A stretch of 64,000 nt of DNA from Lacinutrix mariniflava (lineage in GTDB: Bacteria; Bacteroidota; Bacteroidia; Flavobacteriales; Flavobacteriaceae), in contig NZ_LIQG01000027.1 of NCBI RefSeq assembly GCF_001418015.1, positions 98,501-162,500 of the forward strand, given 5' to 3'. Positions 53,736 to 63,244 of the stretch are shown here, one piece after another; the stretch's first letter is position 1, and every line of letters starts with the position of its first letter. A model generated the notes under the pieces. The model had not been told where the DNA came from. It saw nothing but the letters and a program-made list of their open reading frames with translations, and made no database searches. A program made the position numbers and the translations under genes.

Positions 53736-53757
53736 AGCCGAAGCGTTAACTTCGACT
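53736..53757 (-). terminator. Possible terminator of the DUF4412 gene
   Basis: AGCCGAAG / CTTCGACT stem with one mismatch and a 6-base loop; on the minus strand a T run follows (53728-53735). It lies 85 bases beyond the stop. Confidence 0.5.
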
Positions 53758-53841
53758 CTCAAACAAACTATAAAAGACTAACTCCTAATTATAATAATGT
53801 TAGTTTGAAATGTATAGTACCTTTTGTAAATCCATAACTAT

Positions 53842-54663
53842 TTACATTAGCTTTTTATAACCAGAAGTATCTATCGAAAAATTTTCAGCATTAAGAGAAA
53901 TACAATGCATTGTTGTTGTTTTTGGTTTCCGTTTAGAAGTGTCTGTAATAGCCATTTCCATTGGTAAGCCATTAACCATAGACATCCAGGTTTGGTCCAT
54001 TCCTTTTTTTTGTTTTGCTCTATAAAAGGTTTTAGCAAATGATACATCGGCATCTTCTGTAATCCAAACGGTGCCATGCATGTCTTTTCCTTTTACAGCA
54101 AATTCCTTGCATGAATAACCTAAAATTGTTTTTGTGTTTCCAGTTGCAGTAACAGAATATTCGGTTTCTACAATGGCTTCGTCTGTTAGTTCTGCTAAAT
54201 TCATATTCATAGACATTAGTGTTTTATTACCTTTAGTGTCCATAAACATAAATATGACTTCCGCTTTTACATCCATAACAGTAATAGTTTTGTGTTTAAC
54301 ATCAGGGATTTCGAAACCTAGAAAGTTGTCATTCTTATTTAAGTAGTACATTATATTAACAGGTTTTTTGCCATTGTCTATTTGCATTACATATTTATGG
54401 CTAAATTTATATGTACTAGCAGGAGGGATACTAGATAACCCAAATATGTTTGCTCCTTTTTTATTTGTGTTTTTGTTAGAATTATTAAAAGTGGAGTCGA
54501 AAGCTTTATCGGTTTCACGTTCTGCTTTTTCTTCAACTTTCTTTTCTAGAGTTTTTTCTACCGCTTTTTCAGCTTTCTTGGCTAGCTTCTTCCAAATCTG
54601 CGCTTGGGTAGTTGTACTAAAGCAAATGGTGATAATAACTAATAGTGTCTTTAAGGTTTTCAT
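53842..54663 (-). CDS. DUF4412 family exported protein
   Basis: 273 residues: signal peptide (1-21, ...TTTQAQ), a coiled charged region (25-55, KKAEKAVEKTLEKKVEEKAE), then the DUF4412 domain (about 85-270) with GYSCKEFAVKG and GTVWITEDADVSF. Periplasmic family of unknown function, widespread in Bacteroidota, LolA-like fold suspected. Confidence 0.85.
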   Translation of the reverse strand: MKTLKTLLVIITICFSTTTQAQIWKKLAKKAEKAVEKTLEKKVEEKAERETDKAFDSTFNNSNKNTNKKGANIFGLSSIPPASTYKFSHKYVMQIDNGKKPVNIMYYLNKNDNFLGFEIPDVKHKTITVMDVKAEVIFMFMDTKGNKTLMSMNMNLAELTDEAIVETEYSVTATGNTKTILGYSCKEFAVKGKDMHGTVWITEDADVSFAKTFYRAKQKKGMDQTWMSMVNGLPMEMAITDTSKRKPKTTTMHCISLNAENFSIDTSGYKKLM

Positions 54664-54718
54664 TTTTAAAATATTTATGGTTTAATTAATGCTTTATTGC
54701 TATGCGTGAGGAGTCTTT

Positions 54719-54925
54719 TTATTTCAAAAACTCTAAATAGTCGATGGGTTTTATATTCTCATTATTATTTAAATTAGGTAATCAAATACAGGTTGGTATA
54801 TTAGATCGCTGATTTGAAAAAATATCCTTTTTTACTATTTTATAGTCTGTCTTATTTTCTTGAGCTATTACAAGTATTGTAAAGCCAAAAACGAGAAGTG
54901 CTAATATTAGTTTTAGTAATTTCAT
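54719..54925 (-). pseudogene. Small secreted peptide gene with an in-frame TGA
   Basis: The ATG at 54925 opens a 47-residue frame with a signal peptide (MKLLKLILALLVFGFTILVIAQ) that stops at TGA (54782-54784). The same frame then continues for 20 more codons with protein-like composition (LPNLNNNENIKPIDYLEFLK) to TAA at 54719. Either a functional 47-residue peptide or a 68-codon gene broken by a nonsense mutation. It faces away from the sigma factor gene. Confidence 0.45.
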
Positions 54926-55057
54926 GATTTGCTTTCTTTAGTTATTGTATGCTACTTAATAAGCTAAAAAAGAAAAGGTTAACAGAATTGATTTTTTATA
55001 TGAAAAAACTTAATTTAGCTTTGAAGGTGTTAACCTATTAATCTGTACAACCATTAA

Positions 55058-55624
55058 ATGATAAACCAACAGGAAAACAATATTCTGGAAGATTTAAAAC
55101 ATGGATCTCAGCAAACACTTAGAAAAGTGTATGAAGATAATAGAGAGAAGTTTATAAATTTTGCACGAAGGTATAATCTACCAGAAGACGATGTAATCGA
55201 TGTTTATCAAGACGCTTATGTAATTTTCTATAACAATGTAATGTCTGGTAAGCTTGAAACAATGACAAGTAGTGTGTCTACCTATTTATTTAGTGTAGGA
55301 AAGTATTTAATTTTCGATAAGATGAAAAAGAATAACAAAAATGTGGGATCTAATTTTGATTTGGCTATTGTTAGAGATGAAGATGAAATTTTAGAAACTA
55401 TAGAAATCGAAGAGCAAACATTAACACATGAACAAGAATTGTTACGAAAGCATTTTTCTAGCTTAGGAAAACAATGTCAAGAATTATTAAACCTATTCTA
55501 TTATCGTGGCTTTACCATTAAAGATATTTTAGAGCAAGGAAATTATAATAACGAAAATGTGATTAAAAGTGCAAAATCACGATGTATGAAGACCCTTAAA
55601 GAACGCATTAATAGCAACAACTAA
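55058..55624 (+). CDS. ECF-type RNA polymerase sigma factor
   Basis: 188 residues with sigma region 2 (about 22-95, NREKFINFARRYNLPEDD, VIDVYQDAYVIFYNNV) and region 4 (about 130-183, SLGKQCQELLNLFYYRGFTIKDI). The start codon of the next gene overlaps its stop (TAATG), so the partner is translated with it. Likely an alternative sigma factor controlled by the membrane protein that follows. Confidence 0.92.
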   Translation: MINQQENNILEDLKHGSQQTLRKVYEDNREKFINFARRYNLPEDDVIDVYQDAYVIFYNNVMSGKLETMTSSVSTYLFSVGKYLIFDKMKKNNKNVGSNFDLAIVRDEDEILETIEIEEQTLTHEQELLRKHFSSLGKQCQELLNLFYYRGFTIKDILEQGNYNNENVIKSAKSRCMKTLKERINSNN

Positions 55625-56352
55625 TGACTAACGAAGACCTACTTTATCACTATTTTTCTAATAGTTTATCTGAAGACCAACTACTAGATTTTAATAAACG
55701 CTTAGACACTGATGCTGAGTTTAAAACCGAATTTGAATTTGAAAATAATTTAAAGAAAGCTATAAAACAAAACAACTCTATTACATTAAAGAATCAATTA
55801 AAAGCTTTTGAATCTGAAATATCTTCCAAAGAAACAGTTAGTGATACATCTAAGTTTAATTGGCGAATAGCAGCATCAATAGTGCTGTTTTTGGGTGCTG
55901 GTTGGTTTGGTTATAATGCGCTTTTGGGTGTAGATTATAATAGTCTCTATAATTCTAATTTTAATAATTACCCAAATACAGAGTTTGCAATTACAAGAAG
56001 TGACACTATAGATTCTTTCGAGCGTAAGGCTTTTGTTGCTTACGAAGCTCAAGATTATAATAATGCCATTTTAAATTTTAATGCTATTGCAGATATAGAA
56101 CAAAAAGAATATCTAGATTTTTATGTTGCGCAATCCTATTTAAATAGTAACGCTCCCAACAAAGCAAAGGTTTTATTTGAAAAGACAGTTGCAAACAATA
56201 AAATATTTGTAGCAGAGTCTCATTGGTATTTGGCATTAATAGCTGTTAAACTAAAAGATAAAACGGAAGCAATAAAACAGCTTAGAATTTTAATAGAAGA
56301 TTTCGATTTTAATAACACCAAGGCTGAAGCCTTATTAAAAGAGTTGCATTAA
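55624..56352 (+). CDS. Membrane-anchored TPR protein, putative anti-sigma factor
   Basis: 242 residues. An N-terminal cytoplasmic part (1-78; DLLYHYFSNSLSEDQLLDF resembles zinc-free anti-sigma starts) is followed by one membrane helix (about 81-103, IAASIVLFLGAGWFGYNALL) and an outer part with TPR-like helices (about 135-240, AFVAYEAQDYNNAILNFNAI). The layout and coupling to the sigma gene suggest it holds the sigma factor at the membrane; this is inference. It converges on the CHAT gene, overlapping by 4 bases. Confidence 0.78.
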   Translation: MTNEDLLYHYFSNSLSEDQLLDFNKRLDTDAEFKTEFEFENNLKKAIKQNNSITLKNQLKAFESEISSKETVSDTSKFNWRIAASIVLFLGAGWFGYNALLGVDYNSLYNSNFNNYPNTEFAITRSDTIDSFERKAFVAYEAQDYNNAILNFNAIADIEQKEYLDFYVAQSYLNSNAPNKAKVLFEKTVANNKIFVAESHWYLALIAVKLKDKTEAIKQLRILIEDFDFNNTKAEALLKELH

Positions 56353-59099
56353 TTTTCACGCTTAATATAGAATAATAATAGTAAAACAGGTATTGCTGTT
56401 AATACAATCCATAACCAATAGTTAGTTGTTTCTAATGGCGAAGTATTTCCGGAAATAACAAATCCGGACCAATAATAAGGATGCACTAATGCGTTTTCTT
56501 TATTGGTATTTAAAAATGATAATTGTGCTTTTTGCAAAGCGTAGTCTTTAGTTTGTCCTACAGATAAGTTTTTGTAAAAAGCATCCATAATGCTTAACGA
56601 CGAAGCATCATTAATTTTCCATAATGTACTGGAAATACTTGCTGCTCCACTAAAGTAAAAACCGCGAGCAAGACTTAAAAAACCTTCACCACGCTTTAAG
56701 TTTCCAATACCGCTTTCGCATGCACTTAAGGTTACTAAATTGGTTTTTAGATTTAAATTATACAAGTCACTTACATATAATAAGTTATTGTTTGTTTTAC
56801 TTGGTTGAAATGCCAAATAAGAATACTCTGGAGTATCGTCATTTATAATGGCATGCGTTGCAAAATGTAAGATGCCATACTTATTGCTTTCGGTATTAAA
56901 GTTTTTTAATGTAGCCTGGTTACTTGTTAATGCTGTTCCTGTAAAATAGTTTAAAACATTTTTTGCTTCAATTTCATTATTTGGCAAAGGCAATAGGGAA
57001 GAGTGGGTGTTATTAAAACTAGGAGCAAAGGCAAGCGCTTTAGTATTTATGCCTTCTTTTTCAGTAAGCTGTTTCCATAGTGTTACAGAGTTGGCATAGC
57101 TAACGGAATAGTCTTCTACTAAATATCGAGTTTTGTTTAAATCTATATTTAAGCCCGAAAACGGAATATAATTAAGTAGCCCATCTGCAACTATAATAAT
57201 ATTATTTTGTTTAATATTTATTAAGCCTGGAGCTATTAACTTTTTATATAGAGAATACGATTGGTGGTTTAAATCCTCAAGATTAGATTTCGGGTTGTTA
57301 AGCATTTGATAGATGGCAATAACCTCGTTACTAAAATTTTCTCCTATTTTAAGTTGGTGTATTGTTTTCGAGTTTTTGGTAACTGCAATTGTGTAAATAG
57401 CATTGTTTCCATAAAAATAGGATAGTAGAATATCTTTTGAGTCTAAGAGACTTTGTACATTAGTTACAGAGATTACTTGGGAGTTATATTTTAAATCAAA
57501 ATAACTTTTATAACTAGTTTCAATAGTATTTATTAGTGACCTGTATTGGTTTTTTAATTCAAATAATTCGCCTTTTAGTTTGTTGTCCTTAGAAATGTTT
57601 ATTTGTTTTTCTATATAGTTTATTTTGGATTTTAATAACTGCTCGTTTTCAGTAATGGTTTTTGGTATGTTAGCAAATGTGTTAGCTTTTGTACTTAAAA
57701 GCGATTCTAATAATAATACAGATTTACTTTTTTCGGTATAAAAGAACGCCTTGTCTATAAGCGAATCTTGTTTTGTTTTTTGATATAACGTGTAAATTGC
57801 TTCTAATCCAGACTCGAAAACAGGGAAAGCATCTTCCATTAAAAAGAGTTTGTCTGTGTTGTTTTTAAAACTTGGTTTTAAAATATCCAAAGTTTGGATG
57901 GCTTGATTTACTATTGTAATGCTCTCGGAGCTATTAGCCAATACATTTAAAATTTGAGCTTTGTTTTTTGAAATTTTTAAAAGTGAAGTTTGGCTTATAG
58001 TTGATGGGTTTTCGTTTCTAGAAAATTGTTGTAATGCTAAATTGTAATTTTTTAATGCTTTATCTGGGTTGTTAAATTTTGTGTGTAGCAAACCAATGTC
58101 ATTGTATGCTTCGGCAATATCATTGTGTGGTTGGTTTTTCCATTTATGCTTTATAAGTTTTAAAGCAGTTTGTAATTCTATTTCTGCTTGTGGATAGTTG
58201 TTTTCAGCTTGTAAAATTTCAGCTTTTGCTTTGTGAAAAATATTCCATCTCGGATGATTTTCGACTAAATTACTTTTTATTATTTTTAGATAATAATTAG
58301 CGCTATCTAATTGTTTTGTGTTTAAATAATTTTCTAATAGATGGTTTGCTTCTGTTATAATACTACTAGAACTCCCATTGTTTTCTAGATTATGTTTAAG
58401 AGATTTTTTAAAGTATTGATTAGATAAAGTATATTTTTTTTGACTTTTTAAAACTTCGGCTAATAAGCTATAGTTTCTGTTTATTTTTTTAATGTCATCT
58501 GCTTTTTTAGTTTCTAGAAGAGAGATCGTTTTAGTGTAGTATTCTTTGGCTAAATCGTACTTGCCATCATTAAAATATGTTTTTGCTATAAAACTATGTG
58601 CCGTCACTAACATATCTATATAATAAAGATTCAATTCGTTTTCTTTTAAATCTTGGATAGAACTAATTATGGTCGAAAAAGCTTTTCTAGATTTATCATT
58701 GTCATTTAGTAAATAATAATAGATGCCTTTATCGAAGTTTATTGAGTTCTGTATGTATATAACGTTTTCCGATTCTTGTAAAATCTTATCATTCTTTACA
58801 AGAATCGAATCTAGTTTTTTAAAATTAGATTTCATTTTCTCTAAATCGTAAAAATGGGCTGCACTTTTATTCGCCGCATTAATACTGGTGATTAAGGATT
58901 CAAAATCATTATTTTTTATTGTGAGTTCGTTTATCTCATTAAAATAATAATAAGCAGAATCTTGTTGTGTGTATATATGCTTATATACTTTAGAGTATAA
59001 AGTGTAAATTTTTTGCTCATAAATGGAATCATTTACTTTTTGTCCGATAGCATTATTTAATGAAAAGAGAAAAAGTATGATAAGCAGATAAGTTTTCAT
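56349..59099 (-). CDS. TPR-CHAT (caspase-like) membrane protein
   Basis: 916 residues from the ATG at 59099, which opens a signal peptide (MKTYLLIILFLFSLNNAIGQ); the frame upstream only has a TTG. About ten TPR units fill residues 30-430, a helical linker lies at 430-560, and a CHAT domain spans about 600-885 with the catalytic His in LHFATHAI (near 745) and Cys in TLSACESGIG (near 793). One membrane helix (WIVLTAIPVLLLLFYI) ends the protein. So a caspase-fold peptidase faces the periplasm. Its substrate and trigger are unknown. Confidence 0.9.
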   Translation of the reverse strand: MKTYLLIILFLFSLNNAIGQKVNDSIYEQKIYTLYSKVYKHIYTQQDSAYYYFNEINELTIKNNDFESLITSINAANKSAAHFYDLEKMKSNFKKLDSILVKNDKILQESENVIYIQNSINFDKGIYYYLLNDNDKSRKAFSTIISSIQDLKENELNLYYIDMLVTAHSFIAKTYFNDGKYDLAKEYYTKTISLLETKKADDIKKINRNYSLLAEVLKSQKKYTLSNQYFKKSLKHNLENNGSSSSIITEANHLLENYLNTKQLDSANYYLKIIKSNLVENHPRWNIFHKAKAEILQAENNYPQAEIELQTALKLIKHKWKNQPHNDIAEAYNDIGLLHTKFNNPDKALKNYNLALQQFSRNENPSTISQTSLLKISKNKAQILNVLANSSESITIVNQAIQTLDILKPSFKNNTDKLFLMEDAFPVFESGLEAIYTLYQKTKQDSLIDKAFFYTEKSKSVLLLESLLSTKANTFANIPKTITENEQLLKSKINYIEKQINISKDNKLKGELFELKNQYRSLINTIETSYKSYFDLKYNSQVISVTNVQSLLDSKDILLSYFYGNNAIYTIAVTKNSKTIHQLKIGENFSNEVIAIYQMLNNPKSNLEDLNHQSYSLYKKLIAPGLINIKQNNIIIVADGLLNYIPFSGLNIDLNKTRYLVEDYSVSYANSVTLWKQLTEKEGINTKALAFAPSFNNTHSSLLPLPNNEIEAKNVLNYFTGTALTSNQATLKNFNTESNKYGILHFATHAIINDDTPEYSYLAFQPSKTNNNLLYVSDLYNLNLKTNLVTLSACESGIGNLKRGEGFLSLARGFYFSGAASISSTLWKINDASSLSIMDAFYKNLSVGQTKDYALQKAQLSFLNTNKENALVHPYYWSGFVISGNTSPLETTNYWLWIVLTAIPVLLLLFYIKREN

Positions 59100-59167
59100 A
59101 AAAAAAGTCTTCAAAATTAATTGAAGACTAATTTACAAATATTTAAATTATTAATAATTCTTGTCTA

Positions 59168-59809
59168 CTACTGTAGATTTTGAAAATTAGCTAGAATAGA
59201 ATAATTACCATGCTCCGTAGCAACAGTAATAGTAGCCTCTCCAGTAAAGCCGCTTTGAGATAATTCAAAAGCTTGGTATCTACCTAAGCCATTCGTATTT
59301 TGTATTGTATTTATTTGTGTAGTTGCATTTGTGTTTACCAAATTACTTTGGTCTTCAACTACAGTAATAGTTAGATTCATTTGGTCTGTTCCAGGTTGTA
59401 GAACAATTGTTTCTACAGAATTATATAAATTTAAGCACAAACAAGGAGAAGGCAAGGGAATTGGAGGTAGGATAGGATTTATAATAATAAATGCATCGTC
59501 AGGATTAATAATGGAGCTATACTCTTCTAGGTTATTTGCTATTTCCGCATTGGCTTCGACTATGCTTGCTTGCGCATCATTATAATTCGGATCACTATCA
59601 GGAACTTGTTGCCAAACTTCTATTTGCGCTTCTAATTCTGTGTTTGTTGTTTGCAAATAATACATACGTAAGTCACCTTCGTAAATATAATTGGTTTCAG
59701 TAAACTCTGTTTCTACAGGTTCATTGTTATTATTGTCATCTTCTTCACAGCTTACATTGATAAAAAAGATAAATGACACTAATACTAATACTACATAACG
59801 TTTTTTCAT
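59168..59809 (-). CDS. Lipoprotein of unknown function with Pro-rich middle
   Basis: 213 residues, lipoprotein signal (INVSC, Cys 21) followed by the acidic stretch EEDDNNNNEPVETEF, a mark of surface-exposed lipoproteins in this phylum. A helical part (45-95) leads to a hydrophobic Pro-rich run (INPILPPIPLPSPCLCLNLY) and a beta-rich C-terminal domain (about 130-213). I do not recognise the family. 54 bases upstream of the CHAT gene on the same strand, possibly one transcript. Confidence 0.75.
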   Translation of the reverse strand: MKKRYVVLVLVSFIFFINVSCEEDDNNNNEPVETEFTETNYIYEGDLRMYYLQTTNTELEAQIEVWQQVPDSDPNYNDAQASIVEANAEIANNLEEYSSIINPDDAFIIINPILPPIPLPSPCLCLNLYNSVETIVLQPGTDQMNLTITVVEDQSNLVNTNATTQINTIQNTNGLGRYQAFELSQSGFTGEATITVATEHGNYSILANFQNLQ

Positions 59810-59962
59810 GGTTTTTAATATTTAAAGGTTGTTTTGTAGTTAGTTTATGGGATAGGAATTGCTAAAGTTAACATTTTTTATGAGAAAAGTAACTGAAATT
59901 GTTTTAATAGTTTGATTATGTGGCTTTTAGATCGGCAATTTTATGTGGTTAGAAAGCTGTCT

Positions 59963-62401
59963 CTAATTAATCTCGTACAATAAAATACTATTACTATCTC
60001 CTTTAGTAATAAACTCTAAGCTACTATCTCTGTCAATATTATCTAATTCTATTGATGAGTTTCCATACACAGGAAAATTTTCAATTGCTTTAGCTTGGCT
60101 ATCAAATAGTAATACTTTTTGTGATTGTAAATCTGTTACCGAAACATATATTTTATCTTTAATATAAAAGATTTTAACAGGAGAATAATTACCTAAGTCT
60201 AACTCTAGTGTTTTACTCTTTATATTAATTATATTTTCGTTTTGAGATACTAAAGTCTTTGTTGTAGTTGCTAAATGATGGTTTTTACTTAAGTTAAAAG
60301 GTTTTGTGTTTAGTTTTCCTTTTGGATCTATGCTTATTATCTTACCATCTGCAGTTGTTGTTGTAAATGTATTATTATAATTAAATACTGCTTCGTCAGA
60401 AAACACCAAATTAGAAGCTGTCTTAACACGTGTTTGACCTCTTCTAGTTAATATATTAAGTTTCTTATCTGTCTTTATTATAATATAGTCTTTATTGGCG
60501 ATTCTAATATGTTGTGGTTGATGATTAATAGTACTTTTAGCCGAAGAGAATTTAAAGCCTTTAACTGTTTTTCCTTTGGCGTCATATAATAATACATGTT
60601 TGTCTTGAGTTACAAAAAGGCGGTAATTTTTCCTTTTATCATAATCGAAAACCGAAAGAGGTTGCGTAATCTTATCTTCAAATTTTAAAGGATATCCAGT
60701 AACATCGTTTCCAGCTCTGTCTATTAAATACAAGCGGTTTGGTGTAGTAAATGCTAATTGCAGTCTTCCATTTTTGTAAACATCTATTTGTTCTATTTTT
60801 CCTAGAATAGGACCATGGAGTTGTTTTTTCCATAGAATGTTACCACTATTAGAAATTAAATATAACTTGTTATTTACATCTTGTACTATAATCTCTTTTT
60901 GTTTTGTTCTATGGTTGGTTACAAATTGTGGGCTATTTATTAAATCTGCGTCAAGTTTAATATTTAGTACTTCAACAACTGCATTAGCTTCAACTTTTAC
61001 TTTATTCTTTTTAATTGCACCATGGAGGTGTGCATAATGGGTATCGTAAACAAATTGTAAGGCCGAAATTTTATAGTCGTTGAAATTACCTTCTAAATGA
61101 GTATCCAGATTTACATCTAGTAAATCCTTAAGCTTTTCATTATTTAAGATTTGTAAAATTGAAGATGCGTTACTCAGGTCTTTAGTTATGTTTTTATAAT
61201 AATCACGGCTGTTTAAAGTTGTCTTATTAATATAATTAGCAATAATATTTTCTAGAGTTTCAGTGTTACTAGCGAAAATAAAGAATTGATCTATCACACA
61301 ATAGTATTTAGCCTCACTGTAGTTTACTAAAGGATAGAAGGTGTTTTTAAACAATTCTGGCTTACTAAAATCGTAAATAGGAATTTGTCTAAAGTTCATA
61401 ACTTCGTTATGTTCACTAATAAGATTGTCTTTAGTAGAAATAACATCAATCGAATTTAGAACAATCGCTTGGTCTTCTCCTGAATAAATGGTGCCAATTT
61501 CAATAATATTATCGAATAAAGTGATAGCTGCCGTACTGTCTTTTTTCTTATTAAAAGTGTTTAAATTAGATTTTAAAGTATCAAAATTATCGAAAGTGAA
61601 ACTCAAAAAACCATCACAGTTATTTGGAGCAATTTTAGCTAATTCATTTTCTTGCGGAACTGTATTTTTAAAAATATTAATTAACTTGTTGGAAGAATCC
61701 GAAGCTTTGGTAATACCATTAAATAGTATTTCATCTTGAGAAATAATAGCATCAATCGAGGTGTAATCGCTAAAATCTTTAAAAAGGAGTGCTTTAGAAC
61801 TAAAAAAGGATTGTATTATATTGTTAGGTGTCTCAACTAAAATTATTGAAATAGGGTTGTCGCTATTTATAGTACTAATAACTTTTTTGCGTGTTTCGTT
61901 TTGACTTTTTTTATTTAAAACGGTTTCTAACAGGCTTTTGTTAGATGTAGCAATGGCAATACTGTCTCTAAAAGTAGTGTAGAGAACTTCGTTATTAAAT
62001 GTTATTTTTTGTGCAGATGTATTTGCAATCTGTAAAGTCTCAATTTTATGATTTGGTAATGAGTCTGCTGTAAATAAATTAGCAATTTGTTTTGTAGAAA
62101 TTGTAAACTCAAGACTATCATTCTTTCCTTTTAAAAAAGAGATAACAACTGGGTTGTCGGTATTTAAATACTCTAAATGATTTAGCTTTTTAGAAATCGT
62201 TTTATAAATCGAAGATGTCGAAATGCCATTAATAAAATCATTATTATTAATATTGGTTTCTAAGCTTTCGGTATCGTTTATAGTAACAATAATTGAAGCC
62301 TCATCAGGAATATAATCATAAATAGTAGCTTGTCTATGACTATTGCTAGTGCAACTAGTTAATAATGTAAATAGAATTAATACTAAATAAATACGCTTCA
62401 T
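59963..62401 (-). CDS. Large lipoprotein with C-terminal beta-propeller-like repeats
   Basis: 812 residues from the ATG at 62401, chosen because it opens a lipoprotein signal (lipobox LLTSC, Cys 17). Residues about 25-480 are mixed alpha/beta with repeated SIDVIS/ITFDNFD-type strands, somewhat like DUF3352. From about 500 to the end there are repeated units such as NRLYLIDRAGNDVTGYPLKF and HVLLYDAKGKTVKGF, typical of PQQ-/WD-like propellers. A possible binding or scaffold protein of the outer membrane. The gene lies 32 bases after rnhB, same strand. Confidence 0.75.
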   Translation of the reverse strand: MKRIYLVLILFTLLTSCTSNSHRQATIYDYIPDEASIIVTINDTESLETNINNNDFINGISTSSIYKTISKKLNHLEYLNTDNPVVISFLKGKNDSLEFTISTKQIANLFTADSLPNHKIETLQIANTSAQKITFNNEVLYTTFRDSIAIATSNKSLLETVLNKKSQNETRKKVISTINSDNPISIILVETPNNIIQSFFSSKALLFKDFSDYTSIDAIISQDEILFNGITKASDSSNKLINIFKNTVPQENELAKIAPNNCDGFLSFTFDNFDTLKSNLNTFNKKKDSTAAITLFDNIIEIGTIYSGEDQAIVLNSIDVISTKDNLISEHNEVMNFRQIPIYDFSKPELFKNTFYPLVNYSEAKYYCVIDQFFIFASNTETLENIIANYINKTTLNSRDYYKNITKDLSNASSILQILNNEKLKDLLDVNLDTHLEGNFNDYKISALQFVYDTHYAHLHGAIKKNKVKVEANAVVEVLNIKLDADLINSPQFVTNHRTKQKEIIVQDVNNKLYLISNSGNILWKKQLHGPILGKIEQIDVYKNGRLQLAFTTPNRLYLIDRAGNDVTGYPLKFEDKITQPLSVFDYDKRKNYRLFVTQDKHVLLYDAKGKTVKGFKFSSAKSTINHQPQHIRIANKDYIIIKTDKKLNILTRRGQTRVKTASNLVFSDEAVFNYNNTFTTTTADGKIISIDPKGKLNTKPFNLSKNHHLATTTKTLVSQNENIINIKSKTLELDLGNYSPVKIFYIKDKIYVSVTDLQSQKVLLFDSQAKAIENFPVYGNSSIELDNIDRDSSLEFITKGDSNSILLYEIN

Positions 62402-62433
62402 TATATAATAGAGGGATTTTTTCACATTCAAAA

Positions 62434-63033
62434 TTACAATTCTAATTTTAATTGTTCAGGTAAAAGTTTAAAGCTTTTTCTGTGGTATTTAGTTGCACCA
62501 TATTTTCTAATAGCTTCTCTATGTTCTTTCGTCGGGTAACCTTTGTTTTGTTTCCAATTATACATAGGAAACTCTTCATGAATTTTACACATGTATGCAT
62601 CTCGATATGTTTTAGCCAAAACCGAAGCAGCAGCTATACTTAGAAATTTACTATCTCCTTTTACTATAGTTTCAAAGGGAATGTTGTTTAAAGGTTTAAA
62701 CCTATTACCATCAACAATTATAAATTCAGGTGCAGGCTCTAATTTCAATATGGACCGTTGCATGGCTAAAATAGAAGCATTGAGTATATTTATTTTATCA
62801 ATTTCATCTTCAAAAACGTGTGTAAAAGCAAATGAAATTGCTTTATCTTCTATAATAGGCTTTAAAAAATCGCGTTTGGTTTCAGTAAGTTGTTTAGAGT
62901 CATTAAGAATTCGGTCTTTAAATCCTTTAGGTAGAATAACAGCAGCAGCAGTAACAGGTCCGGCAAGGCAGCCTCTGCCAGCTTCGTCTGTGCCACATTC
63001 TAGTTTAAATTTGGAATATTTTGATTTTAGCAT
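62434..63033 (-). CDS. rnhB: Ribonuclease HII
   Basis: 199 residues, the usual length. Removes ribonucleotides and RNA primers from DNA. The catalytic acid motif [14 protein letters not shown] is at residues 14-27, with the further conserved words IVDGNRF and [22 protein letters not shown]. First gene of a leftward transcript with the large lipoprotein gene. Confidence 0.96.
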   Translation of the reverse strand: MLKSKYSKFKLECGTDEAGRGCLAGPVTAAAVILPKGFKDRILNDSKQLTETKRDFLKPIIEDKAISFAFTHVFEDEIDKINILNASILAMQRSILKLEPAPEFIIVDGNRFKPLNNIPFETIVKGDSKFLSIAAASVLAKTYRDAYMCKIHEEFPMYNWKQNKGYPTKEHREAIRKYGATKYHRKSFKLLPEQLKLEL

Positions 63034-63176
63034 TGATATAGTTTAAACGCGTTCATTTATACAATTCTTAACAAAAAATAGTATTATAAATTGTAATATT
63101 ATCTTTCATTTTAGAGTTAGAGTCTATAATCGTACGCGTTTCTATGTTTATTAGTCAAACAGATTGAGATATTTCA

Positions 63177-63184
63177 TATTTTTG
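63177..63184 (+). promoter_or_regulatory. Candidate -7 box of the porin gene
   Basis: TATTTTTG matches TAnnTTTG; the -33 partner is weak. A small hairpin (CCTTGC 63204-63209 / GCAAGG 63219-63224) lies in the resulting leader. Confidence 0.35.
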
Positions 63185-63244
63185 ACAAAACTTTAAATTC
63201 CAACCTTGCTTCTGCTTTGCAAGGCTAAAAATAGATATCATTTA

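Noticed and set aside
54782..54784. TGA read as selenocysteine in the small secreted peptide
   Set aside because: No SECIS-like structure or Sec machinery is visible and the peptide belongs to no known selenoprotein family.
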